Source: Candidatus Scalindua sp. (GTDB taxonomy: Bacteria; Planctomycetota; Brocadiia; Brocadiales; Scalinduaceae). Taken from it: a DNA stretch of 64,000 nt. Positions 28,328-37,661 of this stretch are shown piece after piece (position 1 is the stretch's first letter; the number at the start of each line of letters is the position of its first letter). Both the position numbers and the translations under genes were made by a program. Location: contig JABHIW010000048.1 in assembly GCA_018670825.1 (NCBI GenBank), forward strand, positions 61,448 to 125,447, given 5' to 3'. The notes under the pieces are model-generated. The model searched no databases. It was given only the letters and a program-made list of their open reading frames with translations, and had not been told where the DNA came from.

Positions 28328-29935
28328 TTGTACAAAAAACCTTTTTACGTAAACCTCTTTCTCTCTTCTCTCACAGTCCTTCTCTTTTCATTCTCATTTC
28401 CATCACCATGTATAAGTTATCTGGCCTGGATTGCTTTGGTACCATGGTTTATAATAATTTCGACTGGATACCGGACAGGACTGTTTTCGTATTTAACTGG
28501 TTTTCTGTTCTTTGTTTTCAACTTAACATGGCTCTGGTCTGTTACCGGTTTTGGCTGGATATTGTTAGCTCTCTATTTAGCGCTTTATTTCTACGTTTTT
28601 GGCCTTGTCATACATTTCATACGCAAATGGCTGCGGCTGCCGCATCTCTTTATCGCCCCGTTTGCCTGGGTGACGTTTGAATATTTGAGGTCATTTCCCT
28701 TTTTTGGCTTTCCATGGTTTTTTGCCGGACACAGTCAATATTTACATTTACCTTTGATACAGATTGCCGACATTACCGGCGTATATGGTTTATCATTTCT
28801 GATCGTTGCAGTTAACGCGTCAATTGCGGATTTGATAGGACCACTCCTGTTAAAATATTTCCACAGATCAGAGATGACTCCAGATGTCTCTTCTGTCAAA
28901 AAAGGACGAGTTTTTTGGATAACAATAATTATACCTTGTCTCCTGATATCTATAGCCCTGGCCTATGGCTATTTTGACCTAAAAGGTAATCACGCTTTGC
29001 CGAATGGCCCCAACATTTGTGTTGTTCAGGGAAATATTCCGCAAGGCGTCAAGATCCAGGCCGATAAAGAACAGAAGAAGAAGACATTGTTGAAATACAT
29101 AGACCTTTCACTAAAAGCTGCCGGGAAGAGTGTTGACGTAATTGTCTGGCCGGAGACTATGGTACCGGGCATCCTAAATGCCAATCCGAAACTCCTTGAC
29201 AGGGAGATTGACAGATTGTCTAAAGAATCGGTCAGGACTATAACAGACGCAACCTCTGCCAACTTGATATTAGGAGGTACGGCTATTGATGTGCGGAATG
29301 CAGAAGCCTTGTATTTTAATACGGCTTTCTATTATGACAGGAACGGAAGATATGTAAACCGTTATGACAAAATATACCTCGTGCCTTTTGGAGAATTCAT
29401 CCCTTTTGAAGAGTGGCTTTCATTCTTTTCTTACATAGTACCCTATAGTGTAAGTTTGAGCGGAGGCGGACAGAGGACTATATTTGAACTTGATACTGAG
29501 AAAGACAACAGACTTTGTAAATTCGGCGTAATAATCTGTTATGAAGATACCGTTGCGCCTTTAGTAAGGAAATTCAGGAAAGATGGTGCCGACTTTATGA
29601 TAAATATTACCAATGATGCCTGGTTTCATGACAGTTCTGAACTTGACCAGCATCTGACAGTAATGGTATTCAGGGCTGTAGAAAACCGGATCAGTATTGC
29701 ACGAGCTGCCAATAGCGGCATTTCTTCCTTTATTGCGCCAAACGGTGAAATATATGATTATCTAAACAATGAAGGAAAGTACAAAGAGACCGAAGGTATA
29801 TTGTGTAACAGAATCAGATTTGAAAATTCTGTAAAATCATGGTATACAAACTACGGTGATGTGTTTGCGATTTCATGTTTATCAGTAACCGCTGCACTGT
29901 TTTTCGCAGCTTTGACAAGGAGAATTTTAGCTTGA
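28328..29935 (+). CDS. lnt: Apolipoprotein N-acyltransferase Lnt
   Basis: Lnt adds the third acyl chain to the N-terminal Cys of lipoproteins in the inner membrane. The 535-residue protein has about six membrane helices in the first 210 residues, then a periplasmic carbon-nitrogen hydrolase domain. The Glu-Lys-Cys catalytic triad is visible: Glu276 in VIVWPETMVPG, Lys348 in YDKIYLVPFGEFIP and Cys404 in GVIICYEDTVAP. A final helix ends the protein. The start is TTG 28328; no strong ribosome binding site precedes it, so another nearby start is possible. The stop codon overlaps the -35 box of the mreB promoter. Confidence 0.95.
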   Translation: MYKKPFYVNLFLSSLTVLLFSFSFPSPCISYLAWIALVPWFIIISTGYRTGLFSYLTGFLFFVFNLTWLWSVTGFGWILLALYLALYFYVFGLVIHFIRKWLRLPHLFIAPFAWVTFEYLRSFPFFGFPWFFAGHSQYLHLPLIQIADITGVYGLSFLIVAVNASIADLIGPLLLKYFHRSEMTPDVSSVKKGRVFWITIIIPCLLISIALAYGYFDLKGNHALPNGPNICVVQGNIPQGVKIQADKEQKKKTLLKYIDLSLKAAGKSVDVIVWPETMVPGILNANPKLLDREIDRLSKESVRTITDATSANLILGGTAIDVRNAEALYFNTAFYYDRNGRYVNRYDKIYLVPFGEFIPFEEWLSFFSYIVPYSVSLSGGGQRTIFELDTEKDNRLCKFGVIICYEDTVAPLVRKFRKDGADFMINITNDAWFHDSSELDQHLTVMVFRAVENRISIARAANSGISSFIAPNGEIYDYLNNEGKYKETEGILCNRIRFENSVKSWYTNYGDVFAISCLSVTAALFFAALTRRILA

Positions 29936-29959
29936 CATTTAGAGGGGCTGCCGTATAAT
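29932..29959 (+). promoter_or_regulatory. Consensus sigma-70-type promoter for mreB
   Basis: TTGACA at 29932-29937 and TATAAT at 29954-29959 match the housekeeping consensus perfectly, with a 16-bp spacer. Transcription would begin near 29966, leaving a leader of about 59 nt before the mreB ATG. The -35 box overlaps the TGA stop of lnt (29933-29935), so the rod-shape operon has its own strong promoter set into the end of lnt. Confidence 0.75.
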
Positions 29960-30024
29960 CTCTGACGTAAGCCTATGTAAAAATTTAGCTTATATCTCTA
30001 GTACAGGAAAAATACAACAAAAAT

Positions 30025-31080
30025 ATGCATCCATTAGATTATATGTTAGGGTTGGCTTCCACTGATATGGGCATCGACCTGGGAACGGCGAATACTCTGG
30101 TATGTATTCCCGGCCAGGGCGTCGTGCTGTTTGAGCCATCTGTGGTTGCAGTAAAACCCGGAACAAATAAAGTCTTATTAAACGGAAATGCTGTAGGACA
30201 ATCTGCCAAAGCTATGCTGGAAAAAGCGCCAAACAGCATTTCTGTGATCAGGCCGATGAAAAATGGTGTTATCGCTGATTTTGATATTACAGAGGCGATG
30301 CTTAAGTACTTTATTTTAAAGGTGCATAAGAGAAAATGGGGGATACGGCCAAGGGTCGTAGTCGCAATTCCATCTGGTATCACTGCTGTGGAGAAACGTG
30401 CTGTTGTAAATTCAGCGGAAAGAGCAGGGGCCAGAGAGGTTTATTTAATATCTGAGCCTAAAGCTGCAGCTATTGGCGCAGGGCTTCCCGTTGGAGAACC
30501 GGTTGCCAGTATGATAGTAGACATCGGAGGCGGTACAACAGAAGTTGCCGTCATTTCATTAGGAGATATTTTTGCGCATGAAAGTTTGAGGGTTGCCGGT
30601 GACGCAATGGATGACGCAATAGTCCAGTATGTAAGACGTACTTATAGCCTGGATATTGGTTACAGAACAGCGGAAAGTGTTAAGGTTGAAATTGGTTCAG
30701 CTTACAAATTAGAGGAAGAACTTACAACAGAAGTGAGAGGTCGTGATGCCATTGCCGGATTACCAAGAGCAGTCACTATTACCTCCGAAGAGATGAGAGA
30801 AGCGCTTAAGCCTGCAATAGACGCTATTATAGAAGCGATAAGGAAGACGTTGGAAAAAGCATCACCGGAATTAGCGTCCGATTTGTTAACTACTGGTATG
30901 ACTATGGTTGGTGGTGGTGTGATGATCAGGGGTTTAGATAAATTAGCGGCTGAAGAAACGGGGCTTCCGGTAGAGATGTCGAATGATCCTATTACGGCAG
31001 TCGCAAGAGGAACAGGCATACTTCTGGAAGATCTTGATTTATATAAGGATGTTTTGTGGGACAGGGAACTTGAATCCTGA
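30025..31080 (+). CDS. mreB: Rod shape-determining protein MreB
   Basis: MreB is the bacterial actin homologue that forms membrane-associated filaments guiding peptidoglycan synthesis. The 351-residue length is typical. Nucleotide-binding motifs are GIDLGTANTLVCIPGQG (phosphate 1), SMIVDIGGGTTEVAVISLG (phosphate 2, about residue 160) and GMTMVGGGVMIRGLD (adenosine region, about residue 291). ISEPKAAAIGAGLPV is also characteristic. It is the first gene of mreB-mreC-mreD-mrdA-rodA, driven by the consensus promoter at 29932. Confidence 0.97.
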   Translation: MHPLDYMLGLASTDMGIDLGTANTLVCIPGQGVVLFEPSVVAVKPGTNKVLLNGNAVGQSAKAMLEKAPNSISVIRPMKNGVIADFDITEAMLKYFILKVHKRKWGIRPRVVVAIPSGITAVEKRAVVNSAERAGAREVYLISEPKAAAIGAGLPVGEPVASMIVDIGGGTTEVAVISLGDIFAHESLRVAGDAMDDAIVQYVRRTYSLDIGYRTAESVKVEIGSAYKLEEELTTEVRGRDAIAGLPRAVTITSEEMREALKPAIDAIIEAIRKTLEKASPELASDLLTTGMTMVGGGVMIRGLDKLAAEETGLPVEMSNDPITAVARGTGILLEDLDLYKDVLWDRELES

Positions 31081-31906
31081 TTTTGGCAGATCCATTAAAA
31101 GTAGTATAATTTACATTCTCGTTATAATATCCATATCGCTTTTAACCATACCGGCAAGCATAACAAACAACATCAAAGTGACAGTTGCATCACCCCTTGC
31201 ACCAGTTCAAAAGATAATATCTCAAACATCAGATTTCGTTAAAAACAGGTTTAAAAAGCTGGCATCATTTGCAAGTAATGCTGAAATGAATGAGGAGTTG
31301 GAGAAAGAAGTCTTCCTCCTTAAAAACAAAATAGTCAAACAGCAAAATGACATAAATGTATATAAGCAGAAGCTGGACGTTGTATCGGAATTTAAAAAGA
31401 ACAACGAGAGTGATGAGAAACCAATAATTGCAGATATCATAGGCTATGATGTCTCAAACTTTAGAAAAAGTATTATTATTGATGTTGGAACAAAACAAGG
31501 CGCTTCAGTTGGTGATATTGTCGTTTTCGGAAATACACTTATGGGCCGTATCTCAGCTATAGGACGTTCATCCGGAAGGGTTATTCTGATTACTGATCCG
31601 GCGTCCAATGTCCCATCACGACTTTTGGAATCAAGGACACAGGGAATAGTCCAGGGAACCGCCGATGGTACATGTATAATGAAATATGTACCCAGGCAGA
31701 CAGAGATAAATGAGTCAGATAAGGTTATCTCATCAGGCATTGGAGGAGCTTTCCCAAAATCTCTCTATATTGGTGATGTTATCGAGGTCAAACAGAAAAA
31801 TGCAAAGCTGTTCAAAGATATTAAGATTAAGCCAAGAGTAGCTATTTCAAAAATAGAGCATGTATTAGTAATTAAGAAACAAAAAGTAGAAAATATTCCC
31901 AGGTAA
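31049..31906 (+). CDS. mreC: Rod shape-determining protein MreC
   Basis: MreC is a single-pass inner-membrane protein with a periplasmic domain that connects MreB filaments to the cell-wall synthases. The sequence shows a membrane helix (IIYILVIISISLLTI), a coiled coil (MNEELEKEVFLLKNKIVKQQ onward) and the beta-domain with GYDVSNFRKSIIIDVGTKQG, VGDIVVFGNTLMGRI and RVILITDPASNVPSRL. The frame is open from 30983, but that start lies 98 bp inside mreB. I choose ATG 31049 (285 residues); TTG 31070, with AGGGA shortly upstream, is an alternative. Either start overlaps the end of mreB slightly, so translation is coupled. Confidence 0.85.
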   Translation: MFCGTGNLNPDFGRSIKSSIIYILVIISISLLTIPASITNNIKVTVASPLAPVQKIISQTSDFVKNRFKKLASFASNAEMNEELEKEVFLLKNKIVKQQNDINVYKQKLDVVSEFKKNNESDEKPIIADIIGYDVSNFRKSIIIDVGTKQGASVGDIVVFGNTLMGRISAIGRSSGRVILITDPASNVPSRLLESRTQGIVQGTADGTCIMKYVPRQTEINESDKVISSGIGGAFPKSLYIGDVIEVKQKNAKLFKDIKIKPRVAISKIEHVLVIKKQKVENIPR

Positions 31907-31979
31907 GTTTTTCCTAACTTATTGGTAGCATACTATTACTCTGGGGAATCTTCTTTTTTTTGGAAAACTTTTTTGTCTC

Positions 31980-32080
31980 ATAAAAAGTTAAAAGTACCTA
32001 GAGTTTGAAGTTGTGGCAAAAAACAAATCTTTTATTTTTTAACTTTAGTCCATTTTAGACACTTCAAACCTGGCACCAGT
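31980..32080. repeat. Dispersed repeat in the mreC-mreD spacer
   Basis: AAAAAGTTAAAAGTACCTAG then AGTTTGAAGTTG at the left, and TTAACTTTAGTCC then TTTTAGACACTTCAAACC at the right, are inverted relative to one another (arms AGTTTGAAGT / ACTTCAAACC, and AAGTTAA / TTAACTT). A related stretch lies at 7637-7682. It separates mreC from mreD by 248 bp in an otherwise tight operon. Confidence 0.45.
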
Positions 32081-32154
32081 GTGATCTTGGCGAAACAGTT
32101 GCAATTACGCCGTGCCATGTGATTTAAAAATATTTTTCAGAGATACAAAACCTC

Positions 32155-32661
32155 ATGCCTTGGGTTACAATAATAAGTGTTATTTTATGCATATCATTAG
32201 TCCAGACAACAGTATTGCAACATATAAGCGTTCTGGGTATACAACCTGATCTCTTTATCATCTTTCTGGTATTCCATACATTAAACGCTAAACCCGAACG
32301 ATCATTGCATACAAACTGGTCAATAGGCCTCGCTAAAGATTGTTTTACTGAGGGTCTTTTCGGTTTAAATACCGTTTTATTTGTTCTTATGGGATATATA
32401 ATATCAATAATCAAAGATAATATATATGGCAGGCATCTGGCTACACAAATTTCAGTTACGTTTATAATTTCAATAATATATAATTTTCTCTATCTTTTTA
32501 TGTTTTCAATATCATTTACCGCAGCAGGCTTATTACCTTTGGCATTGAAATGCCCCCTCATCGCAACTTATAATTCAATAATTGTTCCTCCGGTATTCTG
32601 GTTGCTCAACAGATTTTACACTTCATTCGGGTTCCCGTCTTTAAGAAGAAAAATAAGATAA
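32155..32661 (+). CDS. mreD: Rod shape-determining protein MreD
   Basis: MreD is a small inner-membrane partner of MreC in the elongasome. The 168-residue protein has about five hydrophobic helices, and the early VLQHISVLGIQPDLFIIFLVF segment and LAKDCFTEGLFGLNTVLFVL region match the family pattern (P-D-L near residue 38, then the DCF/GLNT loop). Its stop TAA shares the A with the ATG of mrdA (TAATG at 32659-32663). Sequence similarity in this family is low, so position in the operon carries much of the weight. Confidence 0.85.
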   Translation: MPWVTIISVILCISLVQTTVLQHISVLGIQPDLFIIFLVFHTLNAKPERSLHTNWSIGLAKDCFTEGLFGLNTVLFVLMGYIISIIKDNIYGRHLATQISVTFIISIIYNFLYLFMFSISFTAAGLLPLALKCPLIATYNSIIVPPVFWLLNRFYTSFGFPSLRRKIR

Positions 32662-34571
32662 TGCAAAAGAAACGTTTTAAAATATTTTTTGGAACTATAG
32701 CAGTACTATTCTTTGTAATCCTCTGCAAACTGTTTTACATACAGATGATTGAAGGAGGAAAATTCAGTGGCATATCTAATAACAAAAGAATAAGGACCGT
32801 TGGCATCGATACATTACGGGGAACAATTTATGACAGAAACGGTTTGGTTCTGGCTGTAGATAAACACTCTTTTGAACTCACCGTTATGTATAAAAAACTG
32901 TTTAATGCATACTCGTGCTTTAATCAAAATATATTACCTGAAGTGTCAGAGGGGAGAAAACAGGGGAAATATCATAATCTATGTAGCGGATGTCATATTG
33001 ACAAGGTAATGTGGGTAGAGAAGGTCGCTGAATTACTTGACATTCCCTATACCGATATTTTCGATAAAGCAACAAAAATTGTAAAAAAAGTAGAAAATAT
33101 CAAACAGGCAGTTGAAAGGAAAAACAAAAGAAAAATACGTATCAGAGAAGAAACTATACCGCACTCAATAGCCTCGCACATACCCTGGGAAAAGGTTGCA
33201 AAGTTCGAAGTGGAAATGTTGAACCTGCCAGGCATACAGATAGAGACAAATCCGGTAAGATGGTACCCTCAGGGAGATATGTCTTCACATGTAATAGGCT
33301 ATGTTGGAAAGTTGGGTAATGGAGAAATACAAAACTATAACTTTAAGAAAAGATGGTTTGACAATCTTAAAAAAAGCGGTGAATCAGAGTCAGAGTTTTT
33401 TACTCAAAAGGCAATTTCGATGGACGCCTTAATTGGAAAAAGCGGAATTGAAAAGACATATAATTCAAGTTTAATGGGCATTCCTGGAGAGAGATTTGAA
33501 GAAGTAACACTTGATACAATGCGTGTAGATAAGCTTATTCTGGAAAGACCCTCAATTCCCGGTAATAACATTTTCCTTACCATCGATAGTAGAATACAGG
33601 GTATTGCGGAAAAAGCGCTTGGGAATAAAAAAGGTTCCGTTATTGTAATGGATCCGTGGAATGGTGAAGTCATTGCGATAGCATCCTTTCCCAGATATAA
33701 TTTAAATACGCTTAATGCGGACTACACAGCCCTTAGCAAAAACCCTCTTAAACCCTTCCTCAATAGACCAATTCAAAGTGTCTTGCCCCCAGGATCAACT
33801 TTTAAAATTGTCACGGCAATTGCGGCACTGGAAGAAAATAAAATAGACGAAAACACTCACTTTTCCTGTTACGGATCGTTGAAAGTGGGAAATATCCGTT
33901 TTCGATGTCTTACAAAGTATGGCCACGGATTATTGAATGTAGAAGAGGCCATGCAATATTCGTGTAATGTCTTCTTCTTTGAAACGGCAAAAATCCTTGG
34001 AGGAAAGTTATTAGAAAAATGGGCAAAGAATTTTGGTTTGGGAAATACAACCGATATTGATCTGGCTTATGAAAAAAAGGGAAATATTCCAAAATCAAGA
34101 TCTTTTTCCCAGACGATAAATTTGTCAATTGGCCAGGGAGCAATGCTGGTTACACCGATACAGATGGCGAGGATGATAGCCACAATTGCAAATGGTGGCT
34201 GGCATACGAAACCTCATATTCTCCGGAAAATATCCGATTATAAGGGAAATACATTAGCAAGCAATAAATATGAACTGACAGAAAAAATAGATATATCAGA
34301 AAAAAATATGAATATTATACAGCATTCATTACGTAAGGTAGTGACCAGTGGCACTGCGAGAAAAGTCGGCCTGAAAGAATTGCACGTAGCAGGAAAAACC
34401 GGAACAACACAAACAGCACGAGAAAACGAAAATCACGCGTGGTTTGTCGGCTATGCCCCTTTTGAAAAGCCAAAGTACTGTTTTGTTGTTGTAGTAGAGC
34501 ATACGGAAGGACACGGTGCAGAAATTGCCGGCCCTATAGTCAAGAAGCTTTTAATACAGATCGGAATCTAG
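32661..34571 (+). CDS. mrdA: Penicillin-binding protein 2 (peptidoglycan D,D-transpeptidase MrdA) with an internal CxxCH motif
   Basis: PBP2 crosslinks peptidoglycan during elongation, working with RodA. The 636-residue protein has one N-terminal membrane helix (about residues 7-29), the pedestal region with TLRGTIYDRNGLVLA, and a transpeptidase domain with all three active-site motifs: SxxK at Ser379-Thr-Phe-Lys382 (PPGSTFK), SxN at Ser434-Cys-Asn and KTG at Lys579 (AGKTGTTQ). An unusual insert at about residues 82-118 contains CSGCH (Cys108-His112), the covalent haem c attachment pattern. It would lie in the compartment outside the membrane, where c-type haem is attached. Whether haem or a metal binds there, or it is chance, cannot be told from sequence. 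Confidence 0.95.
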   Translation: MQKKRFKIFFGTIAVLFFVILCKLFYIQMIEGGKFSGISNNKRIRTVGIDTLRGTIYDRNGLVLAVDKHSFELTVMYKKLFNAYSCFNQNILPEVSEGRKQGKYHNLCSGCHIDKVMWVEKVAELLDIPYTDIFDKATKIVKKVENIKQAVERKNKRKIRIREETIPHSIASHIPWEKVAKFEVEMLNLPGIQIETNPVRWYPQGDMSSHVIGYVGKLGNGEIQNYNFKKRWFDNLKKSGESESEFFTQKAISMDALIGKSGIEKTYNSSLMGIPGERFEEVTLDTMRVDKLILERPSIPGNNIFLTIDSRIQGIAEKALGNKKGSVIVMDPWNGEVIAIASFPRYNLNTLNADYTALSKNPLKPFLNRPIQSVLPPGSTFKIVTAIAALEENKIDENTHFSCYGSLKVGNIRFRCLTKYGHGLLNVEEAMQYSCNVFFFETAKILGGKLLEKWAKNFGLGNTTDIDLAYEKKGNIPKSRSFSQTINLSIGQGAMLVTPIQMARMIATIANGGWHTKPHILRKISDYKGNTLASNKYELTEKIDISEKNMNIIQHSLRKVVTSGTARKVGLKELHVAGKTGTTQTARENENHAWFVGYAPFEKPKYCFVVVVEHTEGHGAEIAGPIVKKLLIQIGI

Positions 34572-34717
34572 CAAGAAATGTTGGGCAGCATATCTACTGT
34601 TAATCTTGAAGTGACTTTGGAATTCAGAATATCTTATTTCAATGACATTGCCTTGCAAGGAAGATTGAATAGAAGTACTTGAAGAACAAAAATTAACGTT
34701 TGAGGAGAATTGTTTAA

Positions 34718-35821
34718 ATGTATAGTCTCGTTGGTTTAAGAAATTTTGACTGGCTGATATTTCTAGTCACTTGCCTGTTACTGACCACTGGGTTTCTCTT
34801 TGTCTGGAGTGCTTCATCAGAGAGCTTTGCGTTTAAACAAATAATCTGGATAGGTGTAGGGGTAGTCGTCTTTTCTGTCTTGTTAATAGTTGATTATTAT
34901 TCAATCGGAAAGATTTCATATATTTTATATTTAATTGTCCTCTTTTGTTTGTGTTTAGTTTTGTTATTTGGTAAAACGGTGTATGGCGCACAAAGATGGT
35001 TGATGGTAGGCCCTATCTCGATACAACCGTCTGAGATGATGAAAATAGTCCTTGTTTTAGTTGTTTCACGGTATTTTGTGGACAAAAAAAGTCTTGAAGG
35101 ATTTAGCGGTGTTTTCTTTCCATTAGCTTTAACACTACTGCCAATGGCATTGATTATGAAACAGCCTGATCTGGGCACAAGCTTGATCCTGCTTCCTGTA
35201 TTATTTTCAATTATGTTTATTGCCGGTGTCAGGACCAGGTATATGATCACTATCACAGTTATTGCCTTATCCACAATTCCCCTTTTCTGGTATTTTGTGC
35301 TTAAAGGCTATCAAAAGGCAAGAATAGTAAGTTTTCTCTGGCCGGACACGGTAAATAGCTGGGGAGCAGGTTATCACAGGATGCAGTCATTAATAGCAAT
35401 TGGTTCCGGTGGCAGTTTTGGTAGCGGATGGGGAAAAGGCATACAGAGCCAGCTTAACTTCCTTCCACAAGGACATACGGATTTTATCTTTTCTGTTATA
35501 ACTGAAGAATGGGGATTTTATAGAAGCTGTGCACTCTTGTGCCTTTATGTACTTTTCCTTGCGTGCAGCATAGGTATTGCAGTAAATACAAGAGATCCCT
35601 ATGGCAGATTGATTGTAACAGGTTTCACCGCCATGTTTGCCGCGCAAATACTCATAAATATCGCCATGACAATAGGGCTCGCACCAATTACCGGTTTGCC
35701 ATTACCTTTTATCAGCTATGGAGGTTCTTCCCTGGTAACATCCTTTATAGCATTATCATTTATATTTAATGTAAGAATGAGAAATAAAGTCGCTTTAGCG
35801 AAGGATGGATTTTATGAATAA
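34718..35821 (+). CDS. rodA: Peptidoglycan glycosyltransferase RodA (SEDS family)
   Basis: RodA polymerises glycan strands from lipid II in the elongasome together with PBP2. The 367-residue protein has about ten membrane helices. The SEDS signatures are GAQRWLMVGPISIQPSEMMKI (about residue 90), MKQPDLGTSLIL (about residue 147), FLPQGHTDFIFSVITEEWGF (about residue 250) and GLPLPFISYGGSSLV (about residue 327). GAGGAG lies about 11 bases before ATG 34718. Its 3' end overlaps the radical SAM gene by 8 to 17 bases depending on the start chosen there. Confidence 0.95.
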   Translation: MYSLVGLRNFDWLIFLVTCLLLTTGFLFVWSASSESFAFKQIIWIGVGVVVFSVLLIVDYYSIGKISYILYLIVLFCLCLVLLFGKTVYGAQRWLMVGPISIQPSEMMKIVLVLVVSRYFVDKKSLEGFSGVFFPLALTLLPMALIMKQPDLGTSLILLPVLFSIMFIAGVRTRYMITITVIALSTIPLFWYFVLKGYQKARIVSFLWPDTVNSWGAGYHRMQSLIAIGSGGSFGSGWGKGIQSQLNFLPQGHTDFIFSVITEEWGFYRSCALLCLYVLFLACSIGIAVNTRDPYGRLIVTGFTAMFAAQILINIAMTIGLAPITGLPLPFISYGGSSLVTSFIALSFIFNVRMRNKVALAKDGFYE

Positions 35822-37661
35822 TATTCGTAGTTATGTAGAAAATAAGATTTTACCTTTTGTGGAAACACCTGGACAGTATATTGGAGAAGAGTGGAATTCC
35901 ATCAAAAAGGAAGATAACGATATAGACGTTACCATTGCCCTTGCCTTTCCGGATACGTACGCAATAGGAATGTCACACATGGGCATGCAGATTTTATACG
36001 GTCTTTTAAACGAACGGAAAGACACGGCTTGTGAAAGGGTATTTGCGCCATGGTCTGACATGGAAACTGCTCTGCGAGAACACGATATACCATTATACTC
36101 CCTGGAGACATTCAGACCTTTAAAGGAATTTGATATTATTGGGTTCTCGCTGCAATATGAGATGTCATTTACAAACGTGCTTAATATGCTTGATCTTGCA
36201 AAGATACCGCTGAAAAGTAAAGAAAGATCAGAGAGTGATCCCTTAATCATTGCGGGTGGGCCTCTGGCACTTACCCCTGAACCAATTTCTGATTTTATTG
36301 ATATCTTCTTTCTTGGTGATGGAGAGGAGAAACTACCTCAATTTATCGAATGCTTTAAGGAGCTTAAAAACACAGAAAGCTTGTCAAGAGAGGAGAAGAT
36401 CCTCTCGCTGGTAAAAAAGATGAGTAACCTTTATGCCCCCTCTCTTTATGATGTCACTTATGATCCTGATGGAGTTATAAACAAAATAGAACCAAACCAA
36501 CCCGGTGTTCCTCCTGTTGTGCATGGCGCATCAGTCAGCAACCTTGGTAAAGCATATTTTCCTGCAAATCCGATCATTCCCTATGTACAGACAGTCTTTG
36601 ACCGTATCGCCATTGAAGTTATGCGAGGTTGTACACAAGGGTGCAGGTTCTGCCAGGCAGGAATGACAAAACGGCCAAACAGGATACGCTCAGTGGACAA
36701 AATCCTTAATATGTCCTCTGATTGTTATCGTAACACGGGCCATGACGAAATATCTCTTGGAGCATTGTCGATAAGTGACTATCCTCATCTGAAAGACTTG
36801 ATGACCCGCATGGGTGAGACTTTTGATCAGAAGAAAGTAAACATAGCATTTCCTTCCATAAGGGTTTCTGATCAGTTGACCGGATTACCTTCTTTGCTCA
36901 ATACCGTACGCAAATCCGGTATAACATTGGCTCCTGAAGCAGCTACTACAAGACTCAGGAAAGTAATCAACAAAAACATATCAAACGAGGATCTCTTCGC
37001 GGGAGTTAAAGAGGCGTATAAAGAGGGATGGAACCTGGTCAAACTATACTTTATGGTTGGCCTCCCTACCGAGACGGATGAGGACATTGAAGAGATAGCA
37101 AACATGGCTTACAAAATTTCAAGCCTTAAGAAAGAGGTCAAAGGTTCGAATGGGAACGTGAATATAACGATATCGACTTTCGTCCCCAAGGCTCATACTC
37201 CATTTCAATGGGAACCAATGGTTTCACTGGAAAGAATAAAAGAGATTAGGCGCATCATAATGAATAAGATCAGGCACAGAAGGATTCGCGTCAAATTCAA
37301 CAAACCGGAGAGAAGCATACTGGAGGGAATATTTGCGCGTGGTGACAGAAGACTGGGAAACGTAATCCTTCAAGCCTGGCAGGACGGCTGCAGGTTTGAC
37401 TCCTGGGATGAACATTTTGATTACAACAAATGGATAAGCATGTTTGAAAAAGTGGGTCTGGATGAAAACTTTTACTTATCCAGAGAGAGAAGAGAAGATG
37501 AAGTCCTTCCCTGGGACCATCTGAGCTGTGGGTTAATAAAAGAATTCCTGATAAGCGAGAGGAAGAAATCTTTTGAACAGGAATTTACCCCTGACTGCTT
37601 TACAGATGATTGCCCGGATTGTGGGGCATGTGCGAGATCAGAGCATTATGTAAAAAACTGA
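35814..37661 (+). CDS. Radical SAM protein, B12-binding-like, TIGR03960-type (YgiQ-like)
   Basis: This roughly 615-residue enzyme has an N-terminal B12-binding-like region (AFPDTYAIGMSHMGMQILYG, EFDIIGFSLQYEMSFTNVL) and a radical SAM core with CTQGCRFCQAG, the CxxxCxxC motif for the [4Fe-4S] cluster (about residue 277). GALSISDYPHL and LAPEAATTRLRKVINK are typical of the family. A Cys-rich tail (CFTDDCPDCGACARSEH) may bind another cluster or metal. I prefer ATG 35814, with AAGGA at 35800-35804, over the in-frame ATG 35805. Members often precede a DUF2344 gene, but none follows here. The reaction is unknown. Confidence 0.88.
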   Translation: MNNIRSYVENKILPFVETPGQYIGEEWNSIKKEDNDIDVTIALAFPDTYAIGMSHMGMQILYGLLNERKDTACERVFAPWSDMETALREHDIPLYSLETFRPLKEFDIIGFSLQYEMSFTNVLNMLDLAKIPLKSKERSESDPLIIAGGPLALTPEPISDFIDIFFLGDGEEKLPQFIECFKELKNTESLSREEKILSLVKKMSNLYAPSLYDVTYDPDGVINKIEPNQPGVPPVVHGASVSNLGKAYFPANPIIPYVQTVFDRIAIEVMRGCTQGCRFCQAGMTKRPNRIRSVDKILNMSSDCYRNTGHDEISLGALSISDYPHLKDLMTRMGETFDQKKVNIAFPSIRVSDQLTGLPSLLNTVRKSGITLAPEAATTRLRKVINKNISNEDLFAGVKEAYKEGWNLVKLYFMVGLPTETDEDIEEIANMAYKISSLKKEVKGSNGNVNITISTFVPKAHTPFQWEPMVSLERIKEIRRIIMNKIRHRRIRVKFNKPERSILEGIFARGDRRLGNVILQAWQDGCRFDSWDEHFDYNKWISMFEKVGLDENFYLSRERREDEVLPWDHLSCGLIKEFLISERKKSFEQEFTPDCFTDDCPDCGACARSEHYVKN

